DNA of 30,263 nucleotides from Bacteroidota bacterium (GTDB lineage Bacteria > Bacteroidota > Bacteroidia > Bacteroidales > VadinHA17): the NCBI GenBank assembly GCA_012838685.1, contig DUOU01000301.1:1-30263 (forward strand). The letters run 5' to 3'. The stretch's first letter is position 1. Every line of letters begins with the position of its first letter. The notes beneath the pieces were generated by a model that did not search any database, had not been told where the DNA came from, and worked only from the letters and a program-made list of their open reading frames with translations. Shown here in pieces: positions 25,344 through 30,263 of this stretch. The translations under genes were made by a program, and so were the position numbers.

Positions 25344-27074
25344 ATGAAAGAGAGAGACAACATAAAAAAGAGGCACATACGGGAATTCATCTTCACTGTT
25401 GCCGCTATTGTACTGGCAACTCTCCTCTTTTCCCGTATCCAGTTCAGGATCGACTTGACCGAAGATAAAAGGTATACCCTCTCCAAACCCACCAGGGAAA
25501 TTTTGAGGCAGGTGGACAACGATCTTTTTGTGCAGGTTTATCTCGAGGGAGATATGCCTATCCCTCTTAAGCGGCTCCGAAGATCGGTTAAAAACATACT
25601 GGATGAGTTTAGAATCGCCTCCAACAAGAAGATAGACTATAAATTTATCAATCCGACCGACATTAAAGATACCGACCAGCGCAATGCCCTTTTCATGTCG
25701 CTTTACAACAAAGGGCTGAATCCTATAAACGTGCAGGTAAACGACGGGGAGGGGGGAAAATCGACAAAGATGATTTTTCCCGGAATGTTGGTAAATTATG
25801 ACGGTATAGAGATACCCGTAAACATTCTTAAAAACAGTTGGCTCGTATCCTACGAGGATAATATCAGGCACTCCATTGAAGGGCTGGAATATGAGATTGC
25901 CCAAACCATCGCGACAATTACAGCCGACTCAATATATAAGATCGCCTTTATTGAAGGACATGCCGAACTCTACGAGGCTGAAGTGGCCGACATCACCTAT
26001 AACCTTTCCAAATACTTTACTGTTGACAGAGGCTCAATAGGAGGTGTTCCGGGGATTCTCGACGATTATTCCGCGATCATTATCGCCGACCCGCTAATCG
26101 CCTTCAATGAAGCCGACAAGTTGATAATCGACCAGTATATCATGAACGGAGGCAAGGCACTTTGGATCGCCGAGGAGGTAAGGGTATCAGCGGATACGTT
26201 GGCACAAGGAGAAACACTCGCGATGTATAGGCCGTTGAACATTGAAGATCAGTTGTTCCGTTACGGAGTAAGGATCAATCCGGAAATTGTGCAGGATCTT
26301 GAATGCCAGATTATCCAAATAGCGGTTTCAACCTCCAGCGAGCAACAACAACTTATAAGTACCGGTTGGGTATATAATCCATTGTTGGTGCCGTCAATAG
26401 ATCACCCTATTACGCGAAACATAAACAGAGTCAAGGGAGAATTTGTCAACACCATTGACACGGTAGGATTGGATCCCGCCATAAAAAAAACAATACTGCT
26501 GACAACCTCAACAAATTCCAGGACAATTACGCCACCTGTTATGATCAGACTCAGTGAAGCGGACGATGTAATCGACAGAAACAGCTTTAACCGCTCCAAT
26601 ATTCCGGTGGCTGTTTTGCTTGAAGGGGTTTTCCAGTCGGCCTTTAAAAACAGGATGACAGGAACAATTATAGATGATCCATCGTTTAAGGCCATAACCG
26701 AAAGCAAACCCACAAAAATGATAGTTGTCGCCGATGGGGATATTATAAGAAATGATTTGGACTACTCTTCCGGAACCGTAACCCCCTACCCACTAGGACA
26801 AGACCAATATACCGGGGAGATTATGGGAAACCGCGACTTCATTGTAAACTGTGTAAATTATCTTGTAGATGATAATGGTTTGATGGAACTCAGATCCAGG
26901 GAGATAAAAAGTAGGCTGCTCAATAAGACAAAAATAAACCAGGAGAGACTCAAATGGCAATCAATAAACATAATTGGTCCCCTGGCAATCGTCTTGTTCG
27001 CGGGTATTCTCTATAATTTCGCGAGAAGAAGGAGATATGCCGGGATAACTGACAATCAAAAATCGGGAAATTGA
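25344..27074 (+). CDS. gldG: Gliding-type ABC transporter auxiliary protein GldG
   Basis: A 576-residue protein with one N-terminal membrane segment (about 14-31) and one near the C-terminus (INIIGPLAIVLFAGILYNFA), so most of it is periplasmic. After the first helix comes RIDLTEDKRYTLSKPTREIL, the family hallmark, then YLEGDMPIPLKRLRRSVKN. The middle region (about 170-420) is the ABC-type auxiliary domain with IAFIEGHAELYEAEVADI and YSAIIIADPLIAFNEADK. It is the partner of GldF. Its stop TGA overlaps the next gene, whose TTG start gives a four-base TTGA junction. Confidence 0.9.
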   Translation: MKERDNIKKRHIREFIFTVAAIVLATLLFSRIQFRIDLTEDKRYTLSKPTREILRQVDNDLFVQVYLEGDMPIPLKRLRRSVKNILDEFRIASNKKIDYKFINPTDIKDTDQRNALFMSLYNKGLNPINVQVNDGEGGKSTKMIFPGMLVNYDGIEIPVNILKNSWLVSYEDNIRHSIEGLEYEIAQTIATITADSIYKIAFIEGHAELYEAEVADITYNLSKYFTVDRGSIGGVPGILDDYSAIIIADPLIAFNEADKLIIDQYIMNGGKALWIAEEVRVSADTLAQGETLAMYRPLNIEDQLFRYGVRINPEIVQDLECQIIQIAVSTSSEQQQLISTGWVYNPLLVPSIDHPITRNINRVKGEFVNTIDTVGLDPAIKKTILLTTSTNSRTITPPVMIRLSEADDVIDRNSFNRSNIPVAVLLEGVFQSAFKNRMTGTIIDDPSFKAITESKPTKMIVVADGDIIRNDLDYSSGTVTPYPLGQDQYTGEIMGNRDFIVNCVNYLVDDNGLMELRSREIKSRLLNKTKINQERLKWQSINIIGPLAIVLFAGILYNFARRRRYAGITDNQKSGN

Positions 27075-28051
27075 TCGGAAAACAGGCGATAAAGAATATT
27101 ATCTATGCGACATTGTTGCTCGCATTGGCCGTTATCCTCCTATTTATGGGAAACCAACAGCCCTTTGGCAAAAGATACAGTTCCTTCGCCATAAAGGATG
27201 GAGCGGAAATATCACTGATAGAATTCTCGCGGGGAAAGGAAAAACTGTCACTTGAAAAAAACAATGACGGTTCATGGGTTGTTAACGGCAATTATGAAGC
27301 TAGGGTGAACGGTATTACTTTTATAAAGGGAGTACTTGCCGGACTCGAAATTAAATCTACAGTTTCAGAAGAGATTTTTACCAAAGAGATAATTGCCAAA
27401 AAGATCGAACCGGTAAAAGTCAGGGTGTTTTCCGGAAATAAAACTATCGGTGGTTTTCTGGTTTATAAAACCCAATCCAATATTTATGGAAACATTATGA
27501 AAACAACTCCAAAATCTAAGCCGTTTATTGTCAACCTGCCCGGATATGATTTCGATATTGGTTCCGCCTTCACCCTCAACGAAAATTACTGGCGGCCATA
27601 CACACTTTTTTCTTCTCTTCCGGCAGAAATAGCAAAAATTGAGCTTATAAACGGAGCCGATTCCCTCGCATCCTACACAATTGTCAACAATTTCCGGGAA
27701 AACAGTGTCAGTATTGAACCCACATTTGGCTCAAAACCGGACACTTCCCTTATAAAACGCTATCTGACATATTTTTCCATGGTTCCATTTGAATCATGGG
27801 CACTCAACATCCCTGCCGAGCAGATTGTTGAAATTACTGAAGGGAGATATATCTTCAAACTTACCATAAGCAAGACCAACGGAACAACCACCACTGTCAC
27901 CTTCTGGCCAATGGATATGGATGGAAAATTGGATACCGACAGGCTTTGGGCAAGAATTGACAACAACGATAACCTGGTAACAGTAAAATATTTCGACATT
28001 GATCCTGTTATCAAGAAAAGAAGTTTTTTCTTTGTTGACCAAAAACTTTGA
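27071..28051 (+). CDS. DUF4340-like membrane-anchored protein
   Basis: A 326-residue protein anchored by one N-terminal membrane segment (about 9-26), rest outside the cytoplasm. The soluble part has beta-rich repeats: NNDGSWVVNGNYEARVNGIT followed by FIKGVLAGLEIKSTVSEE resembles DUF4340 (threading a bound polymer-like surface), but I cannot confirm the match. The start is TTG at 27071 overlapping the gldG stop (TTGA); the next in-frame ATG comes only after the membrane helix, so TTG is the likely start. In the gldFG unit it probably functions with the transporter. Its last codons contain the TTTG element of the dnaN promoter. Confidence 0.75.
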   Translation: MIGKQAIKNIIYATLLLALAVILLFMGNQQPFGKRYSSFAIKDGAEISLIEFSRGKEKLSLEKNNDGSWVVNGNYEARVNGITFIKGVLAGLEIKSTVSEEIFTKEIIAKKIEPVKVRVFSGNKTIGGFLVYKTQSNIYGNIMKTTPKSKPFIVNLPGYDFDIGSAFTLNENYWRPYTLFSSLPAEIAKIELINGADSLASYTIVNNFRENSVSIEPTFGSKPDTSLIKRYLTYFSMVPFESWALNIPAEQIVEITEGRYIFKLTISKTNGTTTTVTFWPMDMDGKLDTDRLWARIDNNDNLVTVKYFDIDPVIKKRSFFFVDQKL

Positions 28052-28077
28052 GGGATTGGAAATTTTTTATAAGTTTG
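28047..28077 (+). promoter_or_regulatory. Consensus Bacteroidota promoter for dnaN
   Basis: TTTG at 28047-28050, exactly 19 bases, then TAAGTTTG at 28070-28077 match the known TTTG-N19-TAnnTTTG pattern at both elements. The -33 element overlaps the stop of the preceding gene (ACTTTGA). A start near 28084 leaves a leader of about 190 bases before the dnaN ATG at 28277. In that leader CAATA-TGTTCT-TATTG forms a small stem; no known riboswitch was recognised, and no DnaA box. Confidence 0.65.
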
Positions 28078-28276
28078 ATATTTGACAGGAACGGTTAGCG
28101 CTTATAACTTACCCCTGACAATCAATATGTTCTTATTGTTAAACTACTGATAAAAAACAGAAAAGATAATAAAACAAGAAACAGGCATAATCTTTTTCAA
28201 TAACTGTTTCGTCGAGGAATGGTTAGGATATTATTATGCCAAAGCAATGCGGTTATAAAATATAAATTCTTAAAGT

Positions 28277-29407
28277 ATGAAATTTGTCGTTTCCAGCACC
28301 GAGCTCCTTGGCCATCTTCAGGCCATAAGCAGGGTAATAAGTTCGAAAAACACCCTACCTATACTCGATTGTTTTCTTTTTAACCTATCTGACAATGAAT
28401 TAGAGATAACAGCTTCAGATCTTGAATCAACGCTGATTACCAGGATTAAACTTGAAAATACCGAAGGCGATGGATTGATAGCCATTCCGGCGAAAATCCT
28501 GCTCGACTCCCTCAGGGAATTTTCGACACAGCCCCTGACGTTCGACATCGACAATCAAACCTTGGCGGTCGAGATATTTTCTGAAAATGGCAAGTTCAGT
28601 GTGGTGGGCCAAAACGGAACCGACTTCCCATCCCTACCCTCCATCAAAGAGGAGAGCCGCACTACCTTCAACATCGACGCTGAGGTAATGTTGGCGGGTA
28701 TCAACAAAACGCTGTTCGCCACGGCTGATGACGAACTGCGTCCGGTTATGGGCGGTATATTTATTGAAGTGTCGACCGATAAAGTTACTTTCGTGGCGTC
28801 AGATGCCCATAAACTTGTAAAATACGAACGCAGCGATGCCTATGGCGATGAAATTTCGTCATTTATCCTGCCAAAGAAACCCGCATCATTGTTGAGAAAC
28901 ATCCTCCCCAGGGAGAGTGGAAGTTTTCCGGTCGAATTCGACGATAAAAACGCATATTTTAACCTGAACGATTACAAGGTGGTATGCCGACTGGTTGAAG
29001 GAAACTATCCCAACTACAATTCGGTAATCCCTAAAAACAATCCCAGAAAAATCACTGTGGACAGGGCTGAACTGTTCAACACTCTCAAAAGGGTTTCCGT
29101 ATTCTCCAATGCCGCCAGCAACCTTGTTAAACTGCAGTTCACCGGTAACATGGTGACTGTCTCCGCTCAGGACATAGATTTCTCGCACTCAGCGTACGAG
29201 AGAATTAAATGCCAATATGATGGTGACAAGATGGAAATTGGTTTCAAATCCTTGTTTCTCCTTGAAATACTGGGCAATATAGACTCTCAGGATGTCAGTT
29301 TGGAACTGGCGGAACCCTCCCGTGCGGCTCTCTTCCTGCCGACTGAAAACGACAACCAATCTGAGGATCTTCTTATGCTCCTCATGCCTATGATGATAAA
29401 CGCCTGA
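28277..29407 (+). CDS. dnaN: DNA polymerase III sliding clamp DnaN
   Basis: The beta clamp, a 376-residue three-domain protein that forms a homodimeric ring around DNA and holds polymerase III and repair factors. MKFVVSSTELLGHLQAISRV, NTLPILDCFLFNL and ASDLESTLITRI begin domain one; FSVVGQNGTDFPSLP, FATADDELRPVMGGIF and VASDAHKLV mark domain two; GNYPNYNSVIPKNN and PMMINA close domain three. Length is typical. The gene lies after gldFG rather than next to dnaA, which is common in Bacteroidota. The exonuclease gene follows three bases after its stop. Confidence 0.96.
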   Translation: MKFVVSSTELLGHLQAISRVISSKNTLPILDCFLFNLSDNELEITASDLESTLITRIKLENTEGDGLIAIPAKILLDSLREFSTQPLTFDIDNQTLAVEIFSENGKFSVVGQNGTDFPSLPSIKEESRTTFNIDAEVMLAGINKTLFATADDELRPVMGGIFIEVSTDKVTFVASDAHKLVKYERSDAYGDEISSFILPKKPASLLRNILPRESGSFPVEFDDKNAYFNLNDYKVVCRLVEGNYPNYNSVIPKNNPRKITVDRAELFNTLKRVSVFSNAASNLVKLQFTGNMVTVSAQDIDFSHSAYERIKCQYDGDKMEIGFKSLFLLEILGNIDSQDVSLELAEPSRAALFLPTENDNQSEDLLMLLMPMMINA

Positions 29408-29410
29408 CAA

Positions 29411-30169
29411 TTGGAACTAAACCTAAAAAAAACTATTGTCTTCTTCGATCTGGAGACAACCGGCATAGATATAGTTAACGACCGTATCGTTGAGATATCC
29501 ATACTTAAAATTGATGTTTCAGGAAATGAGGAGTGGCTCACAGCGAGGATAAATCCGGGTATTCCCATTCCGGCGGCCGCCACGGCCATACATGGCATAA
29601 GCGATGTCGATGTGGCCGATGCGCCACCATTCGCCGAGATGGCGGATAGTTTCGCCAGTTTTATGGGCGACGCCGACATCGCGGGATATAACGTATTAAG
29701 GTTTGACGTACCATTGTTGGCCGAAGAATTCTTGCGAGCGGGCGTCAACTTCGACTTTAATAACAGAAGATACATTGACGTTCAGGTAATATTCCACAAA
29801 AAAGAGCCACGAACATTGGCCGCCGCCTACCAGTTTTATTGCGACAAGCAGTTGAGCGACGCGCATAGCTCGAAAGCCGACACCCAGGCCACCTATGAGG
29901 TTCTGAAGGCACAACTCGACACTTACGGCGACCTTGAAAACGATGTCGGCAAATTGGCCGAGTTCACCGACTCCGATGAAAAAAATGTTGACCTCGTGGG
30001 AAGGATCATTCTCAACAATAAAGGAGAAAAGACCATCAACTTCGGAAAATATAAAGGGAAAACTATTGCCGAGATCATTCAGATAGACAAAGGATACCTG
30101 GAATGGATACTTAGAAACGACTTTCCACTTTATACAAAGAAAATTTTATCCGATATTATTGGTAAATAG
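29411..30169 (+). CDS. DnaQ-like 3'-5' exonuclease with ExoX-type C-terminus
   Basis: A 252-residue DEDDh exonuclease, predicted to proofread or degrade DNA 3' ends. Exo I: FFDLETTGIDIVNDRIVEIS with the Asp-Glu pair; HGISDVDVADAP; Exo II: GYNVLRFDVPLL; Exo III: HSSKADTQATYEV with the catalytic His and Asp. After residue 190 comes FGKYKGKTIAEIIQ plus GYLEWILRND, a domain found at the C-terminus of ExoX-type enzymes. The start is TTG at 29411, three bases after the dnaN stop; it gives MELNLKKTIVFFDLET and no ATG is available before Exo I. Co-transcription with dnaN suggests association with replication, either as epsilon-like proofreader or repair exonuclease. Confidence 0.88.
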   Translation: MELNLKKTIVFFDLETTGIDIVNDRIVEISILKIDVSGNEEWLTARINPGIPIPAAATAIHGISDVDVADAPPFAEMADSFASFMGDADIAGYNVLRFDVPLLAEEFLRAGVNFDFNNRRYIDVQVIFHKKEPRTLAAAYQFYCDKQLSDAHSSKADTQATYEVLKAQLDTYGDLENDVGKLAEFTDSDEKNVDLVGRIILNNKGEKTINFGKYKGKTIAEIIQIDKGYLEWILRNDFPLYTKKILSDIIGK

Positions 30170-30185
30170 GCCCTTTGGCCTTTTT
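30168..30185 (+). terminator. Hairpin terminator overlapping the exonuclease stop
   Basis: AGGCC-CTTT-GGCCT is a perfect five-base-pair, GC-rich stem with a four-base loop, followed directly by a run of T. Its first two bases are the last two of the TAG stop. The next gene begins 18 bases later and may therefore be less expressed than dnaN. Confidence 0.6.
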
Positions 30186-30202
30186 ATATTTAACGGTCAC
30201 AA

Positions 30203-30263
30203 ATGAAAATTATTTGCGTTGGTCTGAACTATAAAAAACATTTGGCCGAGCTTAACCGACCCC
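30203..30263 (+). CDS. FAH-family hydrolase/isomerase (3' partial)
   Basis: The ATG at 30203 opens a frame that runs out of the window after 20 codons: MKIICVGLNYKKHLAELNRP. This is the usual start of fumarylacetoacetate-hydrolase-family proteins (xxCVGLNYxxHxxEL), where His12 or its neighbours contribute to the fold. Substrate cannot be inferred from 20 residues. It follows the exonuclease after a terminator-like hairpin. Confidence 0.7.
   Translation, partial: MKIICVGLNYKKHLAELNRP

Noticed and set aside
28078..28276. Replication origin upstream of dnaN
   Set aside because: No DnaA box, no dnaA gene and no iterons; AT-rich leader only.
1..30263. CRISPR arrays, tRNA or rRNA genes, insertion sequences
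   Set aside because: No regularly spaced direct repeats, cloverleaf sequences, rRNA segments or transposase ORFs were seen.

Overview
The window looks like a chromosome segment of a Bacteroidota bacterium, most likely of the order Bacteroidales. Reasons: GldF/GldG, a DUF3078 protein, a SPOR-domain lipoprotein and the surE-lpxB and gldFG-dnaN neighbourhoods are typical of that phylum, and several genes are preceded by the Bacteroidota -7 element TAnnTTTG, once with TTTG exactly 19 bases upstream. No tRNA, rRNA, CRISPR array, insertion sequence or integrase was seen.

Layout. (1) Positions 1-2823 are foreign in character: the C-terminal 907 codons of a giant protein, open at the left edge, with no recognised domain and a phage/mobile-element look, followed by a 32-codon ORF overlapping its stop. 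(2) Within about 100 bases the sequence turns into ordinary core genome: an SSAT-like acetyltransferase, mnmA (tRNA 2-thiolation) and kup (K+ uptake), nearly without gaps. (3) A bifunctional RelA/SpoT alarmone enzyme and purA each stand alone on the + strand; purA converges on a small SPOR lipoprotein gene. (4) A 335-base divergent spacer leads to a long-chain acyl-CoA synthetase, an M20 aminoacyl-histidine dipeptidase and a DUF3078 outer-membrane protein. (5) The minus-strand unit pheT - macro domain - UbiA prenyltransferase is joined by stop/start overlaps. (6) Divergent from it, surE - small three-helix membrane protein - lpxB - SpoIID-like protein forms an envelope and nucleotide unit, closed by a convergent orphan lipoprotein. 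(7) gldF - gldG - DUF4340-like - dnaN - DnaQ-type exonuclease - FAH-family gene (cut by the window end) runs along the + strand. A consensus promoter at the end of the DUF4340-like gene gives dnaN its own start and a leader of about 190 bases.

The core is mostly translation (mnmA, pheT), nucleotide and stress metabolism (purA, relA/spoT, surE), envelope (lpxB, DUF3078, SPOR, SpoIID) and replication (dnaN, exonuclease). The part that is not routine is the left edge: the giant protein and its abrupt junction with the core genome. I found no complete undescribed multi-gene system inside the window; if there is one, it lies to the left of base 1.
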